From CBDBJQ01 sp965206405 (lineage in GTDB: Bacteria > Pseudomonadota > Alphaproteobacteria > UBA8366), in assembly GCA_965206405.1 (NCBI GenBank), contig CBDBJQ010000006.1, positions 806,001-870,000 of the forward strand: a DNA stretch of 64,000 nt, given 5' to 3'. Below, one piece after another: positions 32,400 through 41,807 of this stretch. The notes under the pieces were generated by a model. It searched no databases, had not been told where the DNA came from, and saw only the letters and a program-made list of their open reading frames with translations. Every line of letters begins with the position of its first letter. Position 1 is the stretch's first letter. Both the position numbers and the translations under genes were made by a program.

Positions 32400-34706
32400 A
32401 TGAGCAGCGATGCCGGCGCCCTCGGGCGGGACGAAACCCCCTATCTTGGAACCATCGTCCAGCCCGATGTTATCGGCCCGGGGGATCTCGGCACGGCGAC
32501 GGTATCGCCCGAGGGCACCTTCGAGGCGGGCAGCTTCCACACCTTTGCGATCGTGTATACCGCAGGGCGCTATGGCATCGACGACAGCGGCAGTTTGAAA
32601 ATCTGCCACCGCTTCGCCGCCGATCAGGCGCGGCCCCAGTTCGAGGATCCCGCCGGGGTCAACTACACGACGGTTGTCGCCAGCAATGACGCGATCCTTG
32701 ATATTCGCTTCGATCCCAAGGGGCACACGCGGCCCTGGGACAAGACTCTCTACATCAAGGTTGTGCGCGGTTTTCTCAGCGAGGGTGACACCATCACCAT
32801 CACCTTCGGCGACCGCAGCGGCGGTGGGCCAGGCATGCGCCTGCAGACCTTCTGCGAGGAGTTTTACCGGTTCCGGGTACTTGTCGATCCGATCGCGACC
32901 TGCAACTACCAGGCGCTTCCCCGGCAGCCGACCATCTGCGTCGGCCCCGGCGCTCCCGATACATGGAAAGCAGTGCTGCCGACCCTGCGGCGCTGCGGCG
33001 AGCCATTCCGACTCTGCCTCAAGGTCGAGGACAGGTGGGGCAACCCGACCGACCAGGAGGCGTGGTCGGGTCGTCTCGAGGCGTCGCTTCCGGTGCGCAA
33101 CCTGCCGGCAGAAGCAGCGATGGAGGCGGGGTCGTTTACCCATGTGATCGAGGGTCTCGTGGTCGAGGAAGAAGGCGATTTGGTCATCTCGCTCATTGCC
33201 GATGACGGCACGGCGATTGCACGCTCCAACCCGCTGCGTATCGTGGGCGAAAATGAATTCCTGCACTGGTGGGCCGATATGCACGGCCAGTCCCAAGAGA
33301 CGGTCGGCACCAACAGCGCCGAGCAGTATTTCGAGTTCGCCCGCGACCGGGCTTTCATCGATGTCTCCGGCCACCAGGGCAACGATTTCCAGATCAGCCA
33401 GGATTTTTGGTCTTGGCTCAACGAGATCACCGCTCGCTGGAACGACGAGGGTACTTTCGTCACGCTGCCGGGCTACGAGTGGTCCGGAAACACGGCGCTT
33501 GGCGGCGACCGCAACGTCTATTTCACGACCGAGGGGCGGCAAATCCGGCGCTCATCGCACGCCCTGATCGAGGATATGAGCGATCTCGACACCGACGCGA
33601 CGACGGCGGAAAAACTGTTCACCGATCTCAGGGAGGCGGGCGAGGATGTGGTCGCCTTCGCCCATTGCGGCGGTCGTTATGCCGATATCAAGATGGCGCA
33701 TGACGGCGTCATCGAGCGCTCGATGGAAATCCACTCGGCTTGGGGCACTTTCGAGTGGCTGCTCGAGGATGCATTCGACATGGGCTATCGCGTCGGCATC
33801 GTTGCCAACAGTGACGGCCACAAGGGCCGGCCCGGGGCCAGCTATCCCGGTTCGTCCGCCTTCGGTGCGATCGGCGGCCTGACCTGTCTGATGACGCCCG
33901 AACTCAGCCGTGCCGGAGTGTTTGACTGCCTGCGCAAGCGGCATCACTACGCCACCACCGGCAACCGGATGTATCTCGATCTGAACGTTAACCTCGAAGA
34001 GGGAGGCACCGTCTATCACGACGACCCGGCCCTCGGGCCGGCCGAGGGCCGGCAGGCCATGACGGCCGCCATGGGCGACATCGTCCATTTGCCTTCGGGC
34101 GGCGCGGTACTGGAGGCGGACATCCATGGCTCGGCGCCAATCGAGCGCGTCGATCTCTTCAATGGCCGGCGGCACCTCGAGACCCTGCGGCCCTACACCC
34201 AGGACGATCTCGGCGGGCGCATCCGGGTTATCTGGGAGGGTGCGGAGTATCGCGGACGGTTCCGCCAGGTGATCTGGGACGGCCATGCGGAGTTGTCGGA
34301 AAACAAGATCCTGCGTACGAACAAGATCAACTTCTACAATCTCGACAAGGATCTGGTGCAGACCGGCGACAGACGGCTCGAGTGGCGGGCACTGACCACC
34401 GGCAATTTCGGCGGTTTCGATCTCTGGCTCGAGGATCCCTGGCTCGGGACGCTGGCGATCGACACACGGCTGGTCAAGGCGGGTTTGCCGCTGGAGGAGA
34501 TCGGCTACGAGGACGAGGTATTCGATGCCGGGGCGCTGGGCCGCAAGATGCGGATCTTCCGTCTGCCGGACGAGAATCCGCACTACCGGATGTCGCTGCG
34601 GCGAAAAATTGCGCTCGAGGATGAGGGCGACAACCCGATTTACATCCGCATCACCCAGGAGGACGGCTTCCAGATCTGGACCAGCCCGACCTATCTGTAC
34701 CGCTGA
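32400..34706 (+). CDS. PHP-like / DUF3604-type metallohydrolase (768 aa)
   Basis: Large soluble protein without signal peptide. The first 290 residues look like beta-sandwich domains. The middle holds histidine/aspartate motifs of the PHP amidohydrolase-like fold: W-W-A-D-M-H-G-Q (about residue 300), V-S-G-H-Q-G-N-D-F, G-Y-E-W-S-G-N, F-A-H-C-G-G-R-Y, S-M-E-I-H-S-A-W-G and V-A-N-S-D-G-H-K-G-R-P. These suggest a multinuclear metal site for phosphoester or amide hydrolysis. The C-terminal part is beta-rich. Members annotated DUF3604 have no well-fixed substrate. ATG 32400 follows an AGGAGA site. It lies between the transporter and two accessory enzymes, so it probably acts on the imported compound. 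Confidence 0.75.
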   Translation: MSSDAGALGRDETPYLGTIVQPDVIGPGDLGTATVSPEGTFEAGSFHTFAIVYTAGRYGIDDSGSLKICHRFAADQARPQFEDPAGVNYTTVVASNDAILDIRFDPKGHTRPWDKTLYIKVVRGFLSEGDTITITFGDRSGGGPGMRLQTFCEEFYRFRVLVDPIATCNYQALPRQPTICVGPGAPDTWKAVLPTLRRCGEPFRLCLKVEDRWGNPTDQEAWSGRLEASLPVRNLPAEAAMEAGSFTHVIEGLVVEEEGDLVISLIADDGTAIARSNPLRIVGENEFLHWWADMHGQSQETVGTNSAEQYFEFARDRAFIDVSGHQGNDFQISQDFWSWLNEITARWNDEGTFVTLPGYEWSGNTALGGDRNVYFTTEGRQIRRSSHALIEDMSDLDTDATTAEKLFTDLREAGEDVVAFAHCGGRYADIKMAHDGVIERSMEIHSAWGTFEWLLEDAFDMGYRVGIVANSDGHKGRPGASYPGSSAFGAIGGLTCLMTPELSRAGVFDCLRKRHHYATTGNRMYLDLNVNLEEGGTVYHDDPALGPAEGRQAMTAAMGDIVHLPSGGAVLEADIHGSAPIERVDLFNGRRHLETLRPYTQDDLGGRIRVIWEGAEYRGRFRQVIWDGHAELSENKILRTNKINFYNLDKDLVQTGDRRLEWRALTTGNFGGFDLWLEDPWLGTLAIDTRLVKAGLPLEEIGYEDEVFDAGALGRKMRIFRLPDENPHYRMSLRRKIALEDEGDNPIYIRITQEDGFQIWTSPTYLYR

Positions 34707-34732
34707 TCCGTATCGTTGACCGTAGATAACTG

Positions 34733-35365
34733 ATGAACACGCAATCCAAAACGCTGATCGCCTATACCGACTACAAGAGCCCCTATGCCTATCTGGCCAA
34801 GGATCCGACACTGGAACTTGCGGCACGGACAGGCGTCGAGATCGAATGGCGGCCCTACACGCTCGACATTCCGTCTTTCCTCGGCAGCGCCGAGGTCGAC
34901 GGTCGGGGGCAGATTCTCCAGGCGGACCGCAACGACCATCAATGGCGACGGGTCAAGTACAGCTACATGGACTGCCGCCGCCTTGCTGCGCGTCGGGGCC
35001 TGACGATTCGCGCGCCGCGCCGAATACACGATTCATCACTGGTCCATATCGGCATGCTTTATGCCCGGCAACAGGGCGTGTTCGCGGCCTATCACGACGC
35101 CGTCTTCGAGCGTTTCTGGAAGCGCGAGTTCGTGCTCGAGAGCCTGGATGCGATCGCCGCTTTGCTGTCTGAGGTGGGCGGTGATGGCGCATCTTTCGCT
35201 GCGTTTGCTGACGGCGATGGCCGGGCCGAACACGACCGAATTATTGCCGAGGCCCACGAGCTCGGCGTTTTCGGCGTGCCGAGCTTTGTTGTCGACGGAC
35301 AACTGTTCTGGGGCCAGGAAAACCTGGCCCTGGTCGAGGAAACCCTGACCGGGCAGGCGGCGTGA
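34733..35365 (+). CDS. DsbA-family / 2-hydroxychromene-2-carboxylate isomerase-like protein (210 aa)
   Basis: Thioredoxin-fold GST-kappa/HCCA-isomerase family. N-terminal D-Y-K-S-P-Y-A-Y-L contains the serine equivalent of the GSH-binding/catalytic Ser and no C-x-x-C pair, and the C-terminal G-V-F-G-V-P-S-F-V-V-D-G-Q-L-F-W-G-Q block is characteristic. Acts in the cytoplasm, often in aromatic or xenobiotic catabolism using glutathione. ATG 34733, 26 bp after the metallohydrolase; likely same transcript. Confidence 0.85.
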   Translation: MNTQSKTLIAYTDYKSPYAYLAKDPTLELAARTGVEIEWRPYTLDIPSFLGSAEVDGRGQILQADRNDHQWRRVKYSYMDCRRLAARRGLTIRAPRRIHDSSLVHIGMLYARQQGVFAAYHDAVFERFWKREFVLESLDAIAALLSEVGGDGASFAAFADGDGRAEHDRIIAEAHELGVFGVPSFVVDGQLFWGQENLALVEETLTGQAA

Positions 35366-35463
35366 CAGGCGCTTTCTGGATGTTTTCCGAACCTGGCACT
35401 CATTGCGCTCGTCGGCGGGAACATGCTGGTATTATGTGCGGGTGAGGAGAGGGATTTTTACGG

Positions 35464-36708
35464 ATGAAGTTTGGCATTTTTTATGAACACCAGCTCCCCC
35501 GTCCCTGGGCCGAGGACAGCGAGTACCAGCTGTTCCAGGATTCCCTGGAGCAGATCGAGCTCGCCGACAGACTCGGATACGATTACGCGTGGGAGGTCGA
35601 GCATCACTTTCTCGAGGAATACTCACACTCCTCGGCGCCCGAAGTCTTTCTCGGCGCAGCAAGCCAGCGCACCAAGAACATCCGCCTTGGCCACGGCGTC
35701 GTCCAGATAACCACCAACCAGCCGCACCGCGTTGCGGAACGCGCCGCCACCCTTGATCTCCTGTCCGGCGGTCGCGTCGATCTCGGCCTCGGTGAGGGTG
35801 CCGGGCCGGCAGAACTCCATCCTTTCAACGTGCAGGTCCGCAGCAAGCGGGATCGCTGGGAGGAGGCTGTGAAGGCGATCGTGCCGATGTTCACCAAGGA
35901 GAGCTGGGAGTTCCACGGCGAGTTCTTCGACTTCCCGGCCCGCAACGTTATCCCCAAACCCTTCCAGAAGCCGCATCCGCCGTTGTGGGTCGCCTGCTCG
36001 AACATCCAAACCATCGCCAAGGCCGGTGAGTGGGGGATGGGCGCGCTTGGCTTCACCTTTGTTTCGCCCGAGGCGGCCAAGGCGTGGGTCAACAAGTACT
36101 ACAACAATCTCCTGCATCATCGCCGGCTGCTCGCCGATTATCCCGTCAACCCGAATGTTGCCATGGTTGCGGGCTTCATGTGCGCTGAAACCGATGAGGA
36201 GGCGCAGGCCAAAGCCGCTGGCTGGACCTTCTTTGTCTTCGCGCTGTCGCGCTACGGGCGCAAGGGAATCGATGCGCCGGGCGAGAGTGATCTCTGGGCC
36301 GAGTACCAGGATTGGAAGGAAAGCGACAAGGCCAAGGAAGCGGTCGAGAACGCCCTTGTTGGCTCCCCGAAAACGATCCGCCATCGCCTGCGGCAGTTCC
36401 AGGAGGCCCATGTCGACCAGGTCATCCTGCTCAATCAGGCCGGTAAAACCTCCCACAAAGATATCTGCGACAGTCTCGATATGTTTGCCCGCGAGGTGAT
36501 GCCCGAGTTCCACGAGGCCGAGGTCGACCACGAGGTGTGGAAAGCCGACGTGCTCGAGGGCCGGATCGTGCTCGAGGATCTGGACACCGCCCCCTATGAC
36601 GTCTTCAGCCATCAGAACGAGGACATCGTGCGCATGTCGTCCGAGGAGCTGAAAAAGATGATGGCGGAGAAGGAAGCCAAGGAAGCCCAGGAGGCCCAGG
36701 CAAGTTGA
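35464..36708 (+). CDS. LLM-class flavin-dependent oxidoreductase (414 aa)
   Basis: Bacterial luciferase-like TIM-barrel monooxygenase or reductase using FMN or F420. Opening K-F-G-I-F-Y-E-H-Q, Y-A-W-E-V-E-H-H-F-L-E-E (flavin-contact region), R-L-G-H-G-V-V, L-S-G-G-R-V-D-L-G-L-G-E-G, and P-P-L-W-V-A fit the family. The C-terminus ends in a charged coiled-coil tail (E-E-L-K-K-M-M-A-E-K-E-A-K-E-A-Q). ATG 35464 with a GGAGAGGG site. Last gene of the transporter operon; it could oxidise the imported compound (sulfonate, amine or aromatic). Confidence 0.9.
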   Translation: MKFGIFYEHQLPRPWAEDSEYQLFQDSLEQIELADRLGYDYAWEVEHHFLEEYSHSSAPEVFLGAASQRTKNIRLGHGVVQITTNQPHRVAERAATLDLLSGGRVDLGLGEGAGPAELHPFNVQVRSKRDRWEEAVKAIVPMFTKESWEFHGEFFDFPARNVIPKPFQKPHPPLWVACSNIQTIAKAGEWGMGALGFTFVSPEAAKAWVNKYYNNLLHHRRLLADYPVNPNVAMVAGFMCAETDEEAQAKAAGWTFFVFALSRYGRKGIDAPGESDLWAEYQDWKESDKAKEAVENALVGSPKTIRHRLRQFQEAHVDQVILLNQAGKTSHKDICDSLDMFAREVMPEFHEAEVDHEVWKADVLEGRIVLEDLDTAPYDVFSHQNEDIVRMSSEELKKMMAEKEAKEAQEAQAS

Positions 36709-36881
36709 AGCGTTCCGCTTCCAGGGGCTGATGCCGGCCTCGTTGTTGGTCCTGCTGCCGGCTCCGCGCTGCCTCGTGCGGCTCGTTGCGGTGATTCTGC
36801 TGTGATTGTGATCCTGTCGTGATTGCCTCTGCCGTGACGGGGGCTGCGGATATACCGCCTGACGCGCCTCTCGCCCTGCGG

Positions 36882-38021
36882 ATGATGGCGCCTGTCTGGC
36901 CTGCATTGCGACCATTGCTGTTCGTGCTGCCGCCGGAGACGGCGCATGCGGTCACGATCGGAAGCCTGCGGTTATGGGGCCGCCATGCCACGCTCGCCAC
37001 GCCCGCTGCAAATGATCCGATCCTCGGCATCGCGCTCTGGGATCTCAACTTTCCCAACCCGGTCGGCCTGGCGGCGGGATTCGACAAGGACGCCGCGGCT
37101 ATCGCCGGCCTGCGCGCCCTCGGTTTCGGTTTTGTTGAGGTGGGAACGGTGACGCCGGCGCCGCAACCCGGCAATCCCAAACCGCGGCTGTTCCGTCTCA
37201 CCGAGAACGATGCGCTGATCAACCGGCTCGGTTTCAACAGCCGGGGCAGCGCTCATGTTCGCGCGGAACTTATGCGTGCGGGGCGCGCAGAGGGTGGGGC
37301 GACTGGCGGAGCGGGCGGCGGTTTGGACGGTGGGCTGGGCAGTGGGCTGCTTGGTGCCAATATCGGCAAGAACCGCGACAGCACCGATGCGGCCGGCGAC
37401 TATGCCGCCGGCGCCGGCGCCCTGGCGGGGCTGGTCGACTATCTGGTAGTGAACGTATCGTCGCCGAATACTGAAGGGCTGCGCGCCTTGCAGGAGCGGG
37501 ACGCGCTCGACGAATTGCTTGTCCCCGTCATCGAGGCTTGCCGCCCCGCCGACGGCGCCGCACATCCCACACCCCTCCTGGTCAAGCTGTCCCCGGATCT
37601 GGATGAGGCGCAAATGGAAGATGTGGCCGAGATCTGCATGCACCGGCGCGTCGACGGCCTGATTGTCGCCAATACGACCCTGTCGCGTCCCGGAAGCTTG
37701 CGCGGCCGGCATCGTGACGAGACAGGCGGGTTCTCCGGCCCACAGCTGGCGCCGCGGGCAACCGATTGCCTTTCGCGCCTGTACCGGCTCACCGGCGGCG
37801 CCGTGCCGCTGGTCAGTTGCGGCGGTGTGTGCAGCGGCAAGGATGCCTATGCGAGAATCCGGGCCGGCGCGTCGCTGGTCCAGCTCTACACCGCGCTGGT
37901 CTACCAGGGCCCCGGGCTGGTAGAGCGGATCAAGCGGGATCTGGCCGCATACCTGCACCGGGACGGCTTCGGCTCGCTCGGGGAAGCCGTCGGCGTGGAT
38001 TGCCCGGTAGATACCGCCTGA
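36882..38021 (+). CDS. pyrD: quinone-dependent dihydroorotate dehydrogenase (379 aa)
   Basis: Oxidises dihydroorotate to orotate in pyrimidine synthesis at the inner membrane. FMN/orotate blocks N-P-V-G-L-A-A-G-F-D-K-D, N-R-L-G-F-N-S, G-A-N-I-G-K-N, V-N-V-S-S-P-N-T (catalytic Ser, class 2), V-K-L-S-P-D and S-C-G-G-V. Start placed at the ATG pair at 36882 because alignment with the short N-terminal membrane helix begins there; GTG 36819 is an alternative, and neither has a clear ribosome site. A Gly/Ala-rich insertion of about 20 residues (from about 37285) precedes the G-A-N-I-G-K-N strand. Its stop lies in a 15-bp repeat. Confidence 0.93.
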   Translation: MMAPVWPALRPLLFVLPPETAHAVTIGSLRLWGRHATLATPAANDPILGIALWDLNFPNPVGLAAGFDKDAAAIAGLRALGFGFVEVGTVTPAPQPGNPKPRLFRLTENDALINRLGFNSRGSAHVRAELMRAGRAEGGATGGAGGGLDGGLGSGLLGANIGKNRDSTDAAGDYAAGAGALAGLVDYLVVNVSSPNTEGLRALQERDALDELLVPVIEACRPADGAAHPTPLLVKLSPDLDEAQMEDVAEICMHRRVDGLIVANTTLSRPGSLRGRHRDETGGFSGPQLAPRATDCLSRLYRLTGGAVPLVSCGGVCSGKDAYARIRAGASLVQLYTALVYQGPGLVERIKRDLAAYLHRDGFGSLGEAVGVDCPVDTA

Positions 38022-38088
38022 AGGAGTGTTGCCTGAAGAGCATCGCCCGAAGGCGAGCATCGCCGGAAATACAGTTGGAAATACAGTT
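38016..38088 (+). repeat. 15-bp repeats across the pyrD stop and a perfect 12-bp repeat
   Basis: Units beginning GCCTGAAG start at 38016 and 38031, with a weaker copy at 38046; the first TGA is the pyrD stop. A second repeat, GGAAATACAGTT, occurs exactly twice at 38065-38076 and 38077-38088. Confidence 0.85.
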
Positions 38089-38212
38089 GGTGCTTGCCCT
38101 TGGGCCGTGCGGCATATGTAGTGCCCTATAGTTTCATACTGAAGCGTTGCCAAGATGCTCGGGGAACGAAACTCTGCGTTGAGACGACGCGATAAAACAG
38201 GAGGAGGAAGCC

Positions 38213-39826
38213 ATGTCTTTCAGGAGCACTGGCAAATTCGCCATCACAACCATCGCCGCAGCTGTGCTGACGGCGGCTTTGCTGGCCGCACCGGCTTCGG
38301 CGAAGACCTTCAAGTTCGCTTTCCAGGGAGACGCCCAGTCTCTCGATCCCCATGGCCTCAATGAAACCTTCACGCTGAGCCTGCTTGGCAATGTGTATGA
38401 AGGGTTGACCCGCTACGACGGCGATCTCGGGCTGATCCCCGGTCTTGCCACCTCCTGGGAAAACATTTCCCCAACGGTTCTGCGCTTCAATCTGCGCAAG
38501 GGGGTCAAGTTCCATAATGGCAACAGCTTCAATGCTGATGATGTGGTTTTCACCTGGCAACGGATGAGCGCCGAAGGCTCGGATCAGAAGGCGCGCGCCG
38601 GACTGATCAGCGGTGTCACCAAGATAGACGACTACACCGTTGAGGTCACAACACCGGTGCCGACACCGACGCTGACCCGCGAGATGGTGTTCATGTACAT
38701 CATGGATAAAGAGTGGGCGGAGAAGAACAACGCGACCAACCCTGCCAGCCCCAAGGACGCCGGGCGTGATCATGCCTACGCCACCACGAATTCGAACGGC
38801 ACCGGGCCGTTCATGGTGGTTTCCCGGCAGCCCGATGTGAAGACCGTGATGAAGCGGTTTGACGGTTACTGGGGCAATCCCGCAACCAACGTGACCGAGG
38901 TGATCTTCACCCCCATCGCCCAGGCGGCGACGCGGGTGGCAGCGCTGCTTTCCGGGCAGATCGACGTCGCCTATCCGGTACCGGTACAGGACTGGAGCCG
39001 CCTGAACAGCGCTGATGGCGTGCGCGCGCTCGCTGGCCCCGAAGCGCGTACGATTTTCCTTGGCATGGACCAGTTCCGAGACGAGCTGCTCCACTCCGAC
39101 GTCAAGGGCAAAAACCCCTTCAAGGATGTGCGCGTACGCAAAGCTTTCGCACATGCCATCAATCTTAATGCCATCAAGAAAAGCATCATGCGTGGCGCAT
39201 CCACGCCTTCGGGCTTGATGTGGGCACCACAGATCAATGGCTACAACGCCGCCACCAACAAGCCCTACAAGCATGATCCACCACAGGCGAAGAAGCTTCT
39301 CGCCGATGCGGGCTATCCCAATGGCTTCACCGTAACCATGGACTGTCCCAACAACCGCTATGTCAACGACGAGAAGATCTGCCAGGCGGTGGTGAGTATG
39401 CTGGCCAAGGTGGGTGTCAGGGTTAATCTTTTGGCGCAGCCGAAGTCGAAGTATTTCGCCAAGGTTCTGGCGCAGGGTGGCTACGACACCAGCTTCTATC
39501 TGCTCGGTTGGACTCCTGGAAGTATTGACGTGTACAACGTCTTCCAGAACCTGATCATGTGCCAGAATGCCGAGCGCAAGCGCGGCCAGGCCAACCTCGG
39601 CAACTACTGCAACAAGACGGTGGACGCACTCGCCGACAAGATCGGCAGCGAGACCAATGTGGACAAGCGCCGGGAGCTGATCAACGAGGCCACGGGCATC
39701 CTTCAGAAAGAGGTTGGCTATCTGCCGCTTCACCAGCAGCCGCTGTCCTGGGGTGTGCGCGATGGTGTTACGCTGAAGCAGCGTCCGGACAATGTCCTCG
39801 ACTACCGCTATGTCGTGCTGCCCTGA
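38213..39826 (+). CDS. oligopeptide/dipeptide-type ABC substrate-binding protein (537 aa)
   Basis: Family 5 solute-binding protein in the periplasm. Signal peptide ends after A-P-A-S-A. Y-E-G-L-T-R-Y-D, G-V-K-F-H-N-G (family signature region) and the C-terminal L-P-L-H-Q-Q-P-L-S-W block are typical. ATG 38213 with GGAGGAGG upstream. Head of a four-gene importer operon. Binds a peptide, nickel chelate or other oligomer; not predictable. Confidence 0.93.
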   Translation: MSFRSTGKFAITTIAAAVLTAALLAAPASAKTFKFAFQGDAQSLDPHGLNETFTLSLLGNVYEGLTRYDGDLGLIPGLATSWENISPTVLRFNLRKGVKFHNGNSFNADDVVFTWQRMSAEGSDQKARAGLISGVTKIDDYTVEVTTPVPTPTLTREMVFMYIMDKEWAEKNNATNPASPKDAGRDHAYATTNSNGTGPFMVVSRQPDVKTVMKRFDGYWGNPATNVTEVIFTPIAQAATRVAALLSGQIDVAYPVPVQDWSRLNSADGVRALAGPEARTIFLGMDQFRDELLHSDVKGKNPFKDVRVRKAFAHAINLNAIKKSIMRGASTPSGLMWAPQINGYNAATNKPYKHDPPQAKKLLADAGYPNGFTVTMDCPNNRYVNDEKICQAVVSMLAKVGVRVNLLAQPKSKYFAKVLAQGGYDTSFYLLGWTPGSIDVYNVFQNLIMCQNAERKRGQANLGNYCNKTVDALADKIGSETNVDKRRELINEATGILQKEVGYLPLHQQPLSWGVRDGVTLKQRPDNVLDYRYVVLP

Positions 39827-39860
39827 CCACTATGCCGTAACGCCCTGACGGGCGTCCGCC

Positions 39861-40826
39861 ATGCTGTTCTACATCGTCCGGCGACTGCTGCAGGCCGTTG
39901 GGGTGATGCTGGCTGTTGGGCTGATCGCCTTCGCGCTGTTTCAGTTCGTGGGCGACCCCATCAACAACATGGTCGGGCAGGACACGTCGCTGGAAGAACG
40001 TGAGGCGTTGCGTGAAAACCTGGGTCTGAACGACAGCGTGATCGTCCAGTTCGGGCATTTCATCGGCAACGCCGCACGCGGCAACTTCGGCATCTCCTAC
40101 AGGCTGCGCAAGCCGGTGATCGATCTCATAGGCGAGCGTTTTTCCGCCACCATGGAACTGTCGTTTGTCTCGGCGGTGCTTGCCCTGATCATCGGCATTC
40201 CGATGGGGGTGTACACTGCCCTGCGGCGCACCAGCGTTCTCAGCCGGAGTTTCATGACGATGTCCCTGGTTGGCGTTTCGCTGCCAACCTTTCTCATCGG
40301 CATATTCCTCATCCTGCTGTTCGGCGTGGTGTTGCGCTGGCTGCCAACCTTTGGTCGCGGCGATGTGATCGATATCGGTGGCTGGACCACCGGCTTTCTC
40401 ACTGCCAGTGGGCTGAAGTCACTGATCATGCCGGCGATTACGCTGGCGATATTCCAGATGACACTGATCGTCCGCCTGGTGCGTGCCGAGATGCTCGAGG
40501 TGCTGCGCGCCGACTACATCAAGTTCGCCCACGCCCGCGGACTGACGGCGCGGGCGGTCAATTTCGGCCACGCACTCAAGAACACCCTGGTGCCGGTGAT
40601 CACCATCATCGGCCTGCAGGTCGGTGCCATCGTCGCCTTCGCCATTATTACCGAAAGCGTGTTCCAGTGGCCGGGCATGGGGTTGCTGTTCGTCCAGGCG
40701 ATTGCCGAGGTCGATATCCCGGTGATGGCCGCCTACCTGATGTTCATTGGGGGTATTTTTGTCCTTATTAATCTGGTGGTGGATATTCTCTACTACGTGA
40801 TTGACCCCCGTCTTCGGCTGCATTGA
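39861..40826 (+). CDS. dipeptide/oligopeptide ABC permease, DppB-type (321 aa)
   Basis: Polytopic inner-membrane protein opening with F-Y-I-V-R-R-L-L-Q, typical of DppB/OppB, with periplasmic loop P-I-N-N-M-V-G and the EAA motif region (R-A-E-M-L-E-V-L-R-A-D-Y-I-K-F-A-H-A-R-G). ATG 39861, 34 bp after the binding protein. Confidence 0.94.
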   Translation: MLFYIVRRLLQAVGVMLAVGLIAFALFQFVGDPINNMVGQDTSLEEREALRENLGLNDSVIVQFGHFIGNAARGNFGISYRLRKPVIDLIGERFSATMELSFVSAVLALIIGIPMGVYTALRRTSVLSRSFMTMSLVGVSLPTFLIGIFLILLFGVVLRWLPTFGRGDVIDIGGWTTGFLTASGLKSLIMPAITLAIFQMTLIVRLVRAEMLEVLRADYIKFAHARGLTARAVNFGHALKNTLVPVITIIGLQVGAIVAFAIITESVFQWPGMGLLFVQAIAEVDIPVMAAYLMFIGGIFVLINLVVDILYYVIDPRLRLH

Positions 40827-40844
40827 TAGACGCCGCGTGACGAC

Positions 40845-41795
40845 ATGACCAACGCAACCGCACCGCAAAAGATTGATCGTGCGCCGAGCTTGGCGCGGCG
40901 GTTCCTCGACAGCGACTTGTGGTGGGGATTCAAGCGCTCGCCTGGGGTCATTGCTGCGGCGATCATCACCGTGGTGATGATTTTTTCGTCGCTGTTCGCG
41001 CCGTGGGTGGCCCCCTACAACCCGTTCGACCTGGCCAGCATAGACCTTCTGGACTCGCTGAAACCGCCGGCCTGGGCCGAGGGCGGCGAGCTCCGCTATC
41101 TGTTCGGCACCGATGATCAGGGACGCGACGTGCTTTCGACCATCCTCTACGGCGGTCGCGTGTCGCTCATGGTCGGGTTCCTGTCGGTGCTGATGGCGAT
41201 GGTTATCGGCATTGTGGTCGGGTTGATCGCCGGTTACGCCGGCGGCTGGGTGGATGCAGTGCTGATGCGCATCGCCGATGTACAGCTGTCCTTCCCGGCG
41301 ATCCTCGTGGCGCTGCTGATCGACGGTGTGGTGCGCGGGCTTCTGCCCCATGGCGCCCACGAGGATCTTGCCGTCATCGTCCTCATCGTGGCTATCGGCC
41401 TGAGTTTCTGGGTGCAGTTCGCGCGCACCGTGCGCGGCTCGACCCTGGTGGAAAGCACTCGGGAATATGTCCAGGCCGCGCAGGTGACTGGCCTGCCCGC
41501 CACGCTCATCCTGGTGCGCCACATCCTGCCGAACGTGATGAGTCCGGTGCTGGTGATCGCCACCATCCAGCTCGCCCTCGCCATCATCATTGAGGCGACC
41601 CTCAGTTTCCTTGGCGTCGGCGTGCCGCCGACTTCGCCGTCCTTGGGCACACTGATCCGCATCGGCAACGACTACCTGTTCTCCGGAGAATGGTGGATCA
41701 CCGTCTTCCCCGGCCTTGGGCTCATCATCCTCGTGCTCACCGTCAACTTACTGGGTGACTGGCTGCGCGACATCCTTAACCCGAAACTGCGCTGA
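40845..41795 (+). CDS. dipeptide/oligopeptide ABC permease, DppC-type (316 aa)
   Basis: Second permease. N-terminal OppC-like segment, L-F-G-T-D-D-Q-G-R-D-V-L-S signature of DppC/OppC, and EAA loop (R-E-Y-V-Q-A-A-Q-V-T-G). The extracytoplasmic loop is short. ATG 40845, 18 bp after the DppB-type gene. Confidence 0.94.
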   Translation: MTNATAPQKIDRAPSLARRFLDSDLWWGFKRSPGVIAAAIITVVMIFSSLFAPWVAPYNPFDLASIDLLDSLKPPAWAEGGELRYLFGTDDQGRDVLSTILYGGRVSLMVGFLSVLMAMVIGIVVGLIAGYAGGWVDAVLMRIADVQLSFPAILVALLIDGVVRGLLPHGAHEDLAVIVLIVAIGLSFWVQFARTVRGSTLVESTREYVQAAQVTGLPATLILVRHILPNVMSPVLVIATIQLALAIIIEATLSFLGVGVPPTSPSLGTLIRIGNDYLFSGEWWITVFPGLGLIILVLTVNLLGDWLRDILNPKLR

Positions 41796-41807
41796 GTGCG
41801 GCCCGCT

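Noticed and set aside
31713..33542. 609-codon minus-strand frame opposite permease 2 and the PHP-like gene
   Set aside because: Composition of a shadow; plus-strand genes have overlaps and family motifs.
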